Origin: Astropecten irregularis
Lineage: Eukaryota > Echinodermata > Asteroidea > Paxillosida > Astropectinidae
Length of the DNA: 64,000 nt
Direction of reading: 5' to 3'
Assembly (NCBI GenBank): GCA_963971285.1
Contig: OZ020252.1
Span: 10,577,662 to 10,641,661 of the forward strand
Part shown: positions 35,959-47,264 of the stretch, one piece after another
How the letters are laid out: every line of letters begins with the position of its first letter
How positions within the stretch are numbered: position 1 is the first letter of the stretch
Position numbers and translations under genes: made by a program
The notes under the pieces: generated by a model
Told to the model about the DNA's origin: nothing
The model's database searches: none
What the model saw: the letters and a program-made list of their open reading frames with translations, nothing else

Positions 35959-36987
35959 CTAATTAGGCAGTTTTCTTTTAATTCCTATTAAATACCACCA
36001 AATTATTAATCATATGCTAGATTTTATTTCATGTAAAAATTGCAAAGGCACATAATTATACAGTTGTCTCTGGAAATGTTTTATCCGCTTGTCAGCATGT
36101 ACGTCAATTTCCTATGAACGGTTTAAATGAGATTCTTAAAATTGAGCTTCGTCTATAACAATGCACTCGTCAGTATTGCTACAAACTGACACGATGACAT
36201 GATATTGCCTCTTTCTCAGGGAAGTATAAGCCCCTCCCAAAATGTCGGCGCCTTGGGGAGGATGGAGGTTGTCTGCGAATTTCTTTTTATTAAAAACTGA
36301 TTCAACATGTCCGTGTATGATGGCAGCTGATTTTGTTCTATAAAAAGGCTTCAGCTTTAAATCTTGATATCCAATCCTTATTTCGTGATTTGTTTTTATT
36401 CTACATCGCTTCAAGTTCAATTTAATTGCAATGATTCATTCACATAGAAGTTGGATTTAAATTGTCTTTCTTTCTTTGCAAGTTTAACTAGTTTCTGTCA
36501 TGACTAAATCATCTTTCCATCTATAGCAGGGTTAAGATCTAAGGTAAACCTTGTGCAGTATCGAATACACTTAAGAGCTTTTACGGGAGACTGTGCTTTA
36601 GTGCAATAGATGGAGGGACATATAGGAATTGACATTGGGTATCTCAGGCCTATGTATGCACCGTTAATTGTGATTATCTACAGCAAAGTGGCAGAATAAA
36701 TTGATATTTGAGTACGCCAAAGAGGAATTTGAGGTTAATCCAAGGCAACAACCGTAATTGATTTACTAAATGAATCCACAATCCTATTATTTCAAATATA
36801 GGTCTATATGTCACTGGGCCAATATATGACATGATTTCGACCAATGCCATTTGGACAGATAGACCTACACTCAATACGGAGTTTTCCGTTGTAAAACAAG
36901 TGTACGGCCAATGGGTTTGTAAGAATGTTTCGTTGTGTTTGCGTTTGACAGATTGAGTAAGGATTCATCCTCAAGGGAGAGCAAACC
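35959..36987. other. Unannotated stretch
   Basis: Short ORFs only. Confidence 0.35.
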
Positions 36988-37335
36988 TTAAAGGTACAGT
37001 GCATGATTGGTAACATACCCAAGCAGAAATGTTCACATGATTTATGTATAACTTTTAGGGTATGAAGATGGTACTGGTGGAAGCATACCATTAAACCCTT
37101 TCCGCCTGAAATGTACTTATCCAGATATTAGTAAAACAAAGTAAAAACAGTTTTGATCTCGAGGTGAGATCAAAACTCCTGTGAATAGATTTGAGCGTTT
37201 TTAGCTGTTTTCTACAGTTTCCGATGATGATCTGATCTGAACATTTCACAGGTTTGTTTTTATTCCATGACAAATGAAATTATGAACAGTCTGTAGCTGT
37301 TCTGTCACTTTACAAACTCTGTGTCATACCTTTAA
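36988..37335 (-). mobile_element. TTAA MITE family B, copy 3
   Basis: TTAA at 36988-36991 and 37332-37335. The left end is AGGTACAGTGCATGATTGGT; the centre GATCTCGAGGTGAGATC is an imperfect palindrome. The distal arm ends GTGTCATACCTTTAA, unlike copy 2, so B is itself heterogeneous. Confidence 0.87.
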
Positions 37336-37974
37336 ATACGCATAACAATGATCATAATAACTAAGCTTTCAACAACGAATGTAGGATTTAAGCATAAAAA
37401 CATCTTCAGTTTTGCCAGGGGCATCTGCGAGAAACAAGTATTTCAGCATGTGAAAATATTTGCACTATTCACTCGCGCCTTCCTCATACAGAATCAAGTT
37501 ACTCAGGCACAATTTTTTGGGACTGCTATATTGATATAACCTATATGAAAAACAGGTAAAAATGCAGTCGTCTTTTTCCTTTCTGCATGCATCTGACTTT
37601 ATGCTGAAACTTCTTCGAACATTTAGGCTGAAAGTTTATCTCAGTACTTGTCAAAGCAAATTACGACGCACGAGCGGGACAAACATAACGACCAAGAAAT
37701 ATCATGCATGGGAGGAAAACTCAACGTTGCGTTTCACGAGTCACTCTGACAAAGATACGCATTTTAAGTTGATGGCTTTAGTATAATGAATATTCCGTTT
37801 TACCATTTCCTAGATATTCACAATGTAACTGTTAATCATTCACATAAGATTCTAAAAGCTCCGTCTGATATCATGCTTATTTGATCTCTTCCCGAGGAAG
37901 TGAGGTATAAATATTGACTGCATTTGCTGAAGGGGTATAATCTCCGTAACGTGCAAACAAAATATTGTATAAAG
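37336..37974. other. Unannotated spacer
   Basis: Nothing recognised. Confidence 0.3.
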
Positions 37975-38225
37975 GGTATTGCAAGTAACCCAAGAGCCCT
38001 TCTCAAAGCTTGGCTCCGGGGAAGGCTGCGGCTCCATTTCGTGAATCCATTTTAAAATTACGGGTATCAAAATAGAGGCTTTTGGCTGCGGGTCGGAAGT
38101 AATTATTTGGTTTGAAAAAGAAAACAGAGCTTCATGCAGCATCGATGAAAAATATCTATATTTTCAGCATATGGATAACAGAGACGAAGCCGGAGCCTGA
38201 GCCGGAGCCGAGCTTTGGAAAAGTC
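37975..38225. mobile_element. GAGCCT-hexamer element, copy 2 (unexpanded)
   Basis: The reverse complement matches the 27.1-kb element through TTTCTTTTTCAAACCA, CCTCTATTTTGATACCCGT and GATTCACGAAATGGAGCC. The flanking hexamers are few and degenerate (GGAGCCTGAGCCGGAGCC). Inverted ends are CTCAAAGCTTGGCTCC and GGAGCCGAGCTTTGG. It shows the family before the microsatellite grew. Confidence 0.7.
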
Positions 38226-38230
38226 CCCAT

Positions 38231-38377
38231 GGGTCGATTTCACGAAGTCCTACGATCGATCGTAACTCAATTTACGAAGGAAAACAAATCGCAGGGGGTC
38301 TATCTTACGTAGAACTGCAATGCATCATTTGTCCTACGATTGATAGTAAGTTACGATGAGTTTGGTGAGATCGACCC
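38231..38377. mobile_element. GGGTCGATTTC MITE, copy 4
   Basis: GGGTCGATTTCACGAAGTCC at the left and GGTGAGATCGACCC at the right. The interior CCTACGATCGATCGTAACT and CCTACGATTGATAGTAAG are as in copy 1. It lies six bases from the GAGCCT element. Confidence 0.88.
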
Positions 38378-38447
38378 GTGCAATATCAATACAGACTTTG
38401 GGTAAAGTGGTGTACATCGATTTAGAATAAAATCACGAAATTAATTT

Positions 38448-38761
38448 TTAAATGTACAAATATACTTTGGTAAAAAAAGAAACCAAAGCAGAAATGTCCA
38501 CAGATTTACGTATAAGTTACAGAGTATAAAGATGGACCTGGTATAAACATGCCGTTAAAAAATTCCGCCTAAAAACACCGAAAACAGTTTTGATCTCTGA
38601 GATCAAAACCTCACAATTACAATTACCTTATTCGCGTAATTACAATGGGTTTTTGCTGTTTTCTACTGTTTCCAATGATCAATAGTTTTTATTCCATGAA
38701 CAAATAAATTATGAACAGACCGCAGCTGTTCTATCACCTTTACATATTTAGTTAACTTTAA
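38448..38761 (-). mobile_element. TTAA MITE family A/B hybrid (B copy 4)
   Basis: The left end is A-like (ATATACTTTGGTAA) but the centre GTTTTGATCTCTGAGATC and the distal arm (CAGCTGTTCTATCACC) match B copy 3. TTAA at 38448-38451 and 38758-38761. Confidence 0.8.
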
Positions 38762-39967
38762 TTATTTGTTCAATGGGCCCCAACTCAAATAATCAACACA
38801 ATCTTTATCAAACTTATATATAATTTGTTTACCATACTTCAATTCGTTTTGGATGGCGAGGTGAAAAAAAAGGTGTTCCATCGTCCTGAAGTACACCCAA
38901 TCCCCCTTGTACTGTTCTCAGAATACCTGGGATAGTTCTTCACCCGATAGTGTACTTTGGTTATTGGCTCCAGTCTTATCCCTAGATTTGGTGGTTGAGG
39001 GCAATCATGTCAAAATGGGTCAAATGCCACACTGCTTATTGACTAGCTATGAGCAGTCTAGAATAGGGACTTCATACAAATATCAACATGTCAATTAGAA
39101 ATTTAACGTTTAAAGTAACATATCTTAACAGAATATGAAGATATGATGCTAAAGACCTCCTATAAAGATCACATTGCGTTCAAGAGTCTACCCTTTGCAT
39201 TAATATATTGCCGATGCTCACTCGGGCTTTCACATTTTGTGACATGTACTGGTTATGCTTACTAAATTAGGACGTAGCCTTGGTACATTTGCTAATAGCT
39301 AGGCAGCATTTGCTATTAGCTAACTGTACCTTTCTGAACAAGGAAAAGTTGTTTGTAGGTTTGAATTTCTAGCGTCTTTTCGCGAAGCGCTTGACTGTGG
39401 TAACGAGGTTCCATTCAATGCTAAGCAAGAATGTTCATTTCGACTCAGCAATTAAGCTCTACGAACGTTTTGAGAATTGTCAAATGTTAACCTTACTCCA
39501 ACAAGCTTTCTGTTTATTTTTTTATTTTGCGGGCCTGACGTTCTTAACTCTCCATTGGATAATACAAACCCTTTTCCAGAAACTTCTTTTTAAACTTCAT
39601 GTATAAGGCTGTGGATATCACTGGGAGTGGAGCATAGTACGTTAGCATACCTCTATAAGCTTTTGCCAAGGTCTAATATAATGGGCTCCTGCATAAATTC
39701 CAGTCGTATTGTCAGGTAGCTAGAGTGCTATCTCCCAATACAATCTCTAGTTCCATTGCCAGTTAGGCCTACAAGGAAAGGTTGTCCTTGTGGGACAATC
39801 ATGCTCTGTCAATTCTAGTGCTATAAAGCCCATGTCCTTAGTTCTAGTTCTTGTTTTCCCTGACATTTTGATATGTAATAAAATGTTTCATGCCAACTCA
39901 CTGCATATATTATGCTGATTGAGGCTCATTTTAGCGCTCCAGCACTTGGTAAGAAATTGGTGTCACA
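38762..39967. other. Unannotated stretch
   Basis: TAGGCCTA at 39764. The short motif TTTGCTAATAGCTAGGCAGC repeats inverted near 39290-39320. No gene recognised. Confidence 0.35.
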
Positions 39968-40075
39968 GTCTGACTTATGCTGACTTATGCCCTGACGAAT
40001 GCCATGTCTTATGCCCTGACTTATGCCTGCTGGCTTAAGCTGACATATGCTGACTTATGCTCTGACTTATGCTCT
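39968..40075. repeat. CTGACTTATGC short tandem repeat
   Basis: About eight to ten imperfect units of TGACTTATGC or CCTGACTTATGC. The array is interrupted by CTGCTGGCTTAAG. Confidence 0.8.
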
Positions 40076-40312
40076 TAAAACCCCTTGTTAATGTTATGCT
40101 CAGCAAACAATGGCACGCAGAAAACAAGTCAAAAGCAGTAAACATCACATGGACATTGGGTAGTAATCCTGTTTGGTTAAGGAACATTTTGCATGCTCAG
40201 AGAAGAAAATTTAGTGCTTTAAGCAGCTCTTTGCAATTGGCCCCTGGTTTAACATCTTCTCAAACGTTGGATCAGAATTACTACGCGTCTCTAGTATGCT
40301 ACGAAGTCCGGC

Positions 40313-40684
40313 TTAAGGTGAATGTACAATGTCAACAATTTCGGTGACATGTTGCCCCTGGGCAACACGACTTTAGGCCCTGTGTACACTAGCAACATTT
40401 TACCAACATGTTACCGAGATGTTGCTGCGACATGTTACCCAACTCGTTTTGGCTCTGTGTACACTAGCAACATTTGACCAACATGTTACCGAGATGTTGG
40501 TGTGACATGTTACCCAAACTCGTTTTGGCTCTGTATACACTAGCAACATTTGACCAACACGTTACCGAGATGTTGCTGCGACATGTTACCCAACTCGTTT
40601 TGCTCTGTGTACAGTGACAACATTTTCAGCAACAAGGTACCTGGACAACATGTTACCGAGATTGTTGACAGTGTACACTCTTAA
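40313..40684. mobile_element. TTAA-flanked MITE with an internal 76-bp tandem repeat
   Basis: TTAA at 40313-40316 and 40681-40684. The ends are inverted: TGTCAACAATTTCGGTGACA at the left against the complement of ACCGAGATTGTTGACA at the right. Inside, 40379-40607 is three units of about 76 bp beginning CTGTGTACACTAGCAACATT and holding ACCAACATGTTACCGAGATG. Each unit repeats the ACATGTTACC word of the TIR. Confidence 0.75.
40379..40607. repeat. 76-bp minisatellite (three units)
   Basis: Units begin at 40379, 40454 and 40531, with a partial fourth at 40605; they differ at a handful of positions each. Confidence 0.85.
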
Positions 40685-41690
40685 TGCTTAATGAGAACAT
40701 TTCTCTACCAAATTTTCTCTACCAAACCCCAGACGAGCTATAGATCAGTGAAGTTATTCATAAGATATGTAAAGTATGCGGGGTGTTTAACGTATTACAT
40801 GATTACCAGGTTATTTACTAATTACTAAAGGCGTCTGAAGTGAATTACGTAACATATGTCGCGCCATCACGTCGTCTAGAGTTATTAAAAGCGTTTTTCC
40901 GGACGTTAATTAGAGAGTTAGTAGTCTAACCATTAATCATTAAGAGAATATGTTGGTAATAGGAATAATTATCCAGTAGGCCCATTAACAGATTCTAACG
41001 AGTACATTTAAAACGGATGATTAGAGATTTAAGTATAAACAGAAGGACCATGTGTTAAATCATAGAGCTACAATGACCCTTATATTCAGCTTGAGTTGGA
41101 TGCATACGGAGCATGTTTTATTAAAGGTTGTGGAAATAATGAGCATACGTCTTGTGTTATGTTACCTTACTTATCTATGGTCTTGTGAAAAGGTTTTACA
41201 TTTAAACATAATACATAACATATCTTCCTCAGCGTCCTTCCTCCATGCATAAACAAAAGACTTAATGACTGGACGAGCGAGGGCGCTTCATAAAACATTT
41301 GAAATAAATTTCAATACTATTAATTTGAATATTTCTAACATCAAGAAACTAATGTTCTGCGTATCCAATAATGACACTCATATGCCAGTTTCATTCCTTG
41401 ATGTTTATTCCTAACTTTCAATTTTTTCTTCGAATCCGAGGTCAAACAGTAGCTCTAAGATAGGTTGTAGACGCCACCGTAACGTATTCAAACCCTTGCT
41501 AATATTTTGCTATACTACAGATAGGGCCGGATTCCGAATCGGTCGAAGCTATCATGTATACGCCGATCACTCCGTACCTAATGTCATCGGTGGTGCTGAC
41601 TCTCTGTGAAGCCCATGTACGAACGTTCCGAAGTGAGAATCACTACTCACAAGCATCTTACTGGCACTAATCAAGCAATCGTAATAGAAG
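40685..41690. other. Unannotated stretch
   Basis: AT-rich; nothing recognised. Confidence 0.35.
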
Positions 41691-41749
41691 TACGACAGCC
41701 GCTGCTCCTGGGTCGTGACCTAATGCACAAGGTGCTCCTGCCGATCTGA

Positions 41750-41792
41750 AATGCGCATGCGCGCGGTTGAACTTTGACCCATATTTATAAGT
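41750..41792 (+). promoter_or_regulatory. Promoter-like cluster: NRF1, DR1 and TATA motifs
   Basis: TGCGCATGCGC (41752-41762) matches the NRF1 palindrome. TGAACTTTGACCC (41768-41780) is a direct-repeat-1 nuclear-receptor site on the other strand. TTTATAA (41784-41790) is TATA-like. They sit in order within 40 bp, about 35 bp before the foldback element starts. No transcript or ORF could be linked to it. Confidence 0.35.
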
Positions 41793-41825
41793 CTTCCGGT
41801 CTTCCGTCTACAAAATAGTAGAGCA

Positions 41826-44633
41826 GCAGCCCAGAGCATTTTGATCAAACGAACGAGGTACCAACATCTGAACACATGAGCATTTATGGTTTAATGTATC
41901 ATACATAGATATATATGTCTGTCGGGACCCCCCTGCTGTATGTGCCCCCTGGGGCCTCTTAAAGACCCCAAAACTTACATTGATTACACGTGATCAAACG
42001 AACGAGGTACCACTTCAAACCAATTTTAAATGAACAGGTACAACACACAAAGTATGGAATGGCCCATGCCAGACAAATTTTCTGATGCAAAGGGCCCGGC
42101 AGACGTCCCTAGGGGGGCCCCAAAAGAATTATCCTAGATCAAACATTGGAGGTACCACTTGAAACCAATTTCAAATGAAGAGGTACATCACCCAGAGCAC
42201 AGAATGGCCCATGCCAGACAAATTTGCTGCTGCAAAAGGCCTGCCAGACGCCCCCAAATATGACCTCTCAACCACAGATCCTTGTGCAAATTACTTGAAA
42301 CTTTAAAAAAAAATGTTCCAATGAGGCCCAAATAAACACATACCAAAAATAAACTTCATGCGCCTATTAAAGCGTTTTTGAGATACGGCCATTTGAAATT
42401 TGCTCAAAATCCCCCTTTTTTAATAGCTCCGCCCCCGGCCGAGTCGCGAAAACGCATTTTTTTTAAGGCCATGACTTGATAATGGTAATAGGTATAGAGC
42501 TGAATTTTTTTTTATTCTTACTAACCTTATGCCCTAGATTCATAATCCGGCCTTAAATAGTATATTAAGTCCACTTTTGTACAATTATTTACCTAGAGTA
42601 AGCATTAAAGAGAAAACGAAATGCTGAAGAGATTATGCGTTTTGATGACAGGACATCAAGGACATCCTCTCCACCCGTTCCACTTGCCCTCTAAATGGAA
42701 CCATAATGCTACACGATCCATTGCAAATTCATGGAGGACCTTTCCAAACTTTAAATTAAAAATGTTGCATCCAATTTCACAAAGGAAGCAATATAATAAT
42801 GTCGGCCTTTGTCACTCTTAAGCTCAAAACCATGACAAACTCTGTAATCTTCAAAATACAACCTGACCATGAAGGATTTGAGTACCAAAGCTGAAATTGT
42901 ATATGTAATTAGATCTAATTATACAAAATTTAACTAAGTGCTTTAAGTTTAAAATAATTATTTTGTTAACTGTCCATGGGGGGAACCACTTGCATGGCGG
43001 AAAGACCGTCTTTTGGGGTCTTTTATGATTTTTTCACCTGAACCCAAATTTGGATGAATGCCAATCCTGTAGAAATGGATTGTTCATGTCCAATTAAATT
43101 CTGGTGGTAGTAATGCACTATGAATGACTTATCAGAAAAAGGTGATCTGTGGGCCTGTGGCCCCTGATGTGGTCACTGGGTGACCCCCAAAAATCAATAA
43201 AATCAATCACTTTCTGTTGAATTAAGTGCGCATTTTATGGGCAAATAACTTCCAAAATAGACACAATATCCACTATTTAAAACCCTAACCCTGCTCAGTA
43301 CAACATATTCCAACTGTTTTTACTGCTTGTTGGACACTGTTGGATTGGGCAGTAAACAGATGGTTGATATTCTTGTTGGACTTTGTTGGATTGAGCAGGT
43401 TACTCTACAATATGTAAAGTTGGTTTGTTGGATCGAGCAGTCGTCTCATTTCTGGCCAAGTGTTGGATTTGTAGGATTCAGCAGTACACTCATTTTTGGC
43501 CATGAGTTGGATTTGTTGGATTCAGCAGTCCAGTGTAGAACAGACAGTAGTTATTTCAGAGTTGGATTTGTTGGATTCAGCAGTAACCTCGTTTTTAGCA
43601 AATGTTGGACTCTGTTGGATTGAGCATGGTACCCCGCACATACGCCCAGGGGGTTAGGGTTTTAAGGCAAGATAATGAATCTAGGGCCAAAAGTTAGTAA
43701 GAAAACAAATGTTCAGTTCCATAGCTGTTACCGTTATAGTTATGACCTCTAAAAGTTGAAAAAAGCACGATGACACGTCTTCGCGACTCGGCTGGGGGCA
43801 TTTCGTCTTCTCTTTAATGCTTAGTGTAGGTAAATAATTGTACAAAAGTGGACTTAATATCTACTATTTAAGGCTGGATTATGAATCTAGGGCATAAGGT
43901 TAGTAAGAATACAAATTTTCAGCTCTATAGCTATTACCACTATCAAGTTATGGCCTTGAAAAAATGCACGATGACACGTTTTCGCGACTCGGCCGGGGGC
44001 GGAGCTAAAAAAGGGGGCATTTTGAGCAAATTTCAAATGGCCGTATATCAAAAACGCTGAGGCGCATGACGTTTATTTTTGGTACGTGTTTATTTGGGCC
44101 TCATTGAAACATCAAAAAAGGTTCAAGTAATTCACATAAGGATATGTTGCTGATTTAAGACGATAAGAATTTACATGTAAGCCTATGGGTAGAGGTCATA
44201 ATTATTTGGGGGCGTCTGGCAGGCCTTTTGCATCAGAAAATGTGTCTGGCATGTGCCATTCTGTGCTCTGGGTGATGTACCTCTTCATTTGAAATTGGTT
44301 TCAAGTGGTACCTCCAATGTTTGATCTAAGGTAATTCTTTTGGGGCCCCCCTAGGGACGTCTGTCGGGCCCTAATCTGCAGCAGAAAATTTGTCTGGCAT
44401 GGGCCATTCCATACTTTGTGTGTTGTACCTGTTCATTTGAAATTGGTTTGAAGTGGTACCTCGTTCGTTTGATCTAATGTAAATGTTGGGGTCTTTAAGA
44501 GGCCCCCAGGCGGCACATGCAGCAGGGGGGTCCCGGCAGACATCTATATCTATGTATGATACATTACACCATAAATGCTCACTGTGTTCAGATATTGGTA
44601 CCTCGTTCGTTTGATCAAAATGCTCTGGGCTGC
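41826..44633. mobile_element. 2.8-kb foldback element with arms of about 0.8 kb
   Basis: The left arm (41826-42624) and right arm (43798-44633) are inverted copies along their whole length. They start GCAGCCCAGAGCATTTTGAT and end at CGAAATGC/GCATTTCG. Each arm has internal direct subrepeats of about 145 bp (GAACGAGGTACC or ATTGGAGGTACC, then AATGGCCCATGCCAGACAAA). The 1.17-kb centre has no recognisable transposase; it holds a degenerate tandem array (43320-43640) and a direct duplicate of part of the right arm (43660-43797 against 43870-44003). No sure target duplication. Sea-urchin TU and other foldback elements have this layout. Confidence 0.85.
43320..43640. repeat. GTTGGATTTGTTGGATTCAGCAG degenerate tandem array
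   Basis: About six units of variable length (roughly 45-65 bp) built round TTGTTGGATT(C/G)AGCAG. The array is bracketed by CCCTAACCCT on the left (43285) and GGGTTAGGGTT on the right (about 43653), in inverted orientation. Confidence 0.75.
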
Positions 44634-44981
44634 CGGTCTATAGCTCCACATTAGAAGCAGTTGCCACATTCTCGCCACGCAATGCTTAACTTATTTTTAA
44701 TAAATTAATTTAAAGCGGCATAGGCTTACATGTATAGCTTAGAGATTGGATTGCAATAGCACAAACAATTGAAATACCTATTATGTATTATATTTAACAC
44801 AGAACCAACACAATTATTTGACAGTTTTTTCCCTGTCGATATCAAGTGTGCTTTAAGACCGGAAAAGGGAATTAAGTTAAACGCCAAGTCAATTACTATG
44901 CCAGCTACATACTCTTTAGACAGATATCGACATAAAACTCTAATGTATCAGATTTCGTTTAAGGAATAACATTTTAGTATA
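44634..44981. other. Spacer between two inverted-repeat elements
   Basis: A 66-codon ORF (44769-44969) has no recognised motif. Confidence 0.35.
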
Positions 44982-45862
44982 CAGTGTGTATAAAAAAAAC
45001 CGCAACAGGATTTAAATTCATATTTGTGAAGATTGTGTTAGCTGTACAGCAAAGTGAGTAGTATCATGTTAAAGCCACATTTCTCCTCTTTCCAATGATA
45101 TGGTTTTTTATTCATACACGGTCACGGATGGCTGAGTAATCATTCTTTTTCTACAATGGGTCAGAATGGACTTGGGACCAAGTTTTACACACGGCTTAAT
45201 TAGAGCATCAAACACATCAATGATTCTTTTTTGGAGAGTTGCAATATCAGGTGGAGGGGTAATAAACACTTTGCTCTTGAGATAACCCCCAGAGGAAAAA
45301 GTCACAAGTCAGATCCGGAGATCGCGATGGCCACTCCATATCATGATACAAGCAATCACTCGATGTCCAAAAACCTCAGCCAATCTGTTTCTTACTGCAA
45401 CTAGTCGATGGGCTGGTGCACCATCCTGTGCCCTCCATAGGCGTCTGAACACATCCATTTGTTGCATAGGAAAGTTTTCCATTAATTCAGGAATCCCGAT
45501 CACATTTTCATTTAAAATCTGTAAGTATCCATTTCCGTATCTGACTTGTAACTGTTTTCTTTGGCAAAGTGTTTATTACCCCTCCACCTGATTTTGCAAC
45601 TCTCCGACAAAGAATCATTGATGACTTTTGTGTTTGATGCTCTAATTAAGCCGTGTGTAAAACTTGGTCCCAAGTCCATTCTGACCCATTGTAGAAAAAG
45701 AATGATTACTCAGCCATCCGTGACCGTGTATGAATAAAAAACCATATCATTGGAAAGAAGAGAAATGTGGCTTTAACATGATACTACTCACTTTGCTTTA
45801 CAGCTAACACAATCTTCACAAATTTGAATTTAAATCCTGTTGCGTTTTTTTGATACACACTG
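44982..45862. mobile_element. Mariner-type element rearranged as a hairpin
   Basis: Ends CAGTGTGTAT and ATACACACTG are flanked by TA (44980-44981, 45863-45864), the target duplication of Tc1/mariner elements. The arms, about 295 bp each (44982-45275 and 45566-45862), are about 95 percent identical by eye. Each contains the end of a transposase gene reading inward-to-outward, so the element consists of two copies of the same 3' end facing opposite ways, with the 5' end lost. Confidence 0.88.
45108..45503 (-). pseudogene. Tc1/mariner transposase remnant (C-terminal half)
   Basis: On the minus strand, the peptide from 45503 downward contains QDGAPAHRLVAVRNRLAEVF, the region with the second catalytic Asp of mariner transposases. 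A frameshift follows; another frame then gives MEWPSRSPDLTCDFFLWG with the third acidic position (SPDL..CD). After a second frameshift the C-terminal tail continues (PPDIATLQKRIIDVFDALI) to the stop at 45108. The N-terminal half with the DNA-binding domain and the first Asp is missing, so this cannot encode a working enzyme. The right arm carries a second, shorter inverted copy of the same C-terminal end on the plus strand (PYLTCNCFLW near 45540-45580). Confidence 0.8.
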
Positions 45863-46646
45863 TATATACTGGCGTCATTTAATTAGTAAAGAAAGCTCAA
45901 ATAATTCGCAGTCGACATTGTGATAAACAGAATTTTTAACAAGATGAAGCTGTTCTTTTAGTAGGCCATTCATCAAAATTTCACATTGCCATGAAACATT
46001 TAAGGGAGGTTCCGATATTAATTTTCCACCAAGGCAATAGGGGTTTATCACGGCCTGACTGCGATGTCATAAGCTGGGTCTCCAATCTCTTAGATTTAGT
46101 TTTCAATTGCAAGAACGAAATATGTAATTCCGTTGCGAGTCATTTACGTGATCCAATTTCCCGTTGTTACCAATCTAATAATTGAAAAGTGGATATGGTT
46201 ACAGTGTGTGGGCGACTTGTAGAGAGCCTACCCCCATACTCGCCCTCAAAGGCTATTTTGTAAGTATACAATAGTTTGCCTAGAGTTGTTTGCTTAGAAA
46301 ATGTAAAGAACTAAAAGCGGCAAAATTTGCACTCGCGTTTTCATTAAACTAAAGGGGTGAAAGAATGTGAATTTTTTTTTAACTGTCCACAAAAAATCTA
46401 ACATTGGAGAAAAATGTATTGATTTAATTTTTTTACGTCATTCCCGATAAGGCTGTTGGCCATATTTGAAAAAAAACAAAACAAAAATGACCAAACTACT
46501 GATTCTACATGCCAAAACACAAACATCTAACTCATACCCCACTTCACACAACACATCGACCGAATGTGAAATTACAATGGATGTACATGTATTATGCGTA
46601 GCCGGACAAATGATGCTCTTGCCCTTAAATTTGGGGAGGTCACAAG
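45863..46646. other. Unannotated spacer
   Basis: A 64-codon ORF at 45991-46185 has no recognised family. Nothing else seen. Confidence 0.35.
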
Positions 46647-47214
46647 CAGTGTTGTAGTACTCGTACTCGGTACTCACACTCGAGTATTACTCGAGTACCG
46701 GTTTCAGAGTACTCGTACTCGTACTCGTCCTTTGGTACTTGTACTCGGGCTACAAAATACTCGGAACTCGACATCCAAAAATTGTACGTACTCGTACTCG
46801 AAAAAGAGTACTCGATAAAAAAAATCTGTTCAGTTAAAAGTTCGTGGATCTGAGCATTCTAACAATGAATCGAATCTAGCATATAGAAATTACATGCTTA
46901 TGAATAGTTGAGTCTGGAAAATAGACTTCGCCGTGCCTGGCGATTACGTTGTTGTAACGTATTACTGTTGCAACGCATAGCCACATGATTGTGTTGACTA
47001 CCATTTTTAGATCAGCTACAGCGCAACTTGTTCGTTTTTTTTTTCCGGAAGATAAGTACTTGTACTCGTACTCGGAAGGCAAGTACTTGTACTCGTATAT
47101 TGTACTCGGGTACTTGTACTTGACTGGCAAAGTACTCGACCTGTCTTTGTGCTCGGCAGTCAAAGTACTCGGCAGTACTTGGTACTCGGAATAAAGTACT
47201 CGACTACAACACTG
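46647..47214. mobile_element. hAT-like element made of TACTCG words, perfect 8-bp duplication
   Basis: 568 bp. Ends CAGTGTTGTAGTACTCG and CGACTACAACACTG. GTCACAAG lies on both sides (46639-46646, 47215-47222). Both subterminal regions are dense arrays of GTACTCG/CGAGTAC words (46658-46815 and 47054-47205); the centre is unrelated AT-rich DNA. No transposase. The peptide-like ORFs rich in Tyr-Ser are due to the repeat. Confidence 0.93.
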
Positions 47215-47264
47215 GTCACAAGGCGTCCCCAAAACAGACGTACAATTTTTTAGCAAGCACTGGG

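Noticed and set aside
40379-40607. CRISPR-like array of repeats and spacers
   Set aside because: Units are contiguous minisatellite copies without unique spacers, inside a eukaryotic transposon.
43285-43660. Internal telomere sequence
   Set aside because: Only one or two TTAGGG units at each side; too short to count as a telomeric array.
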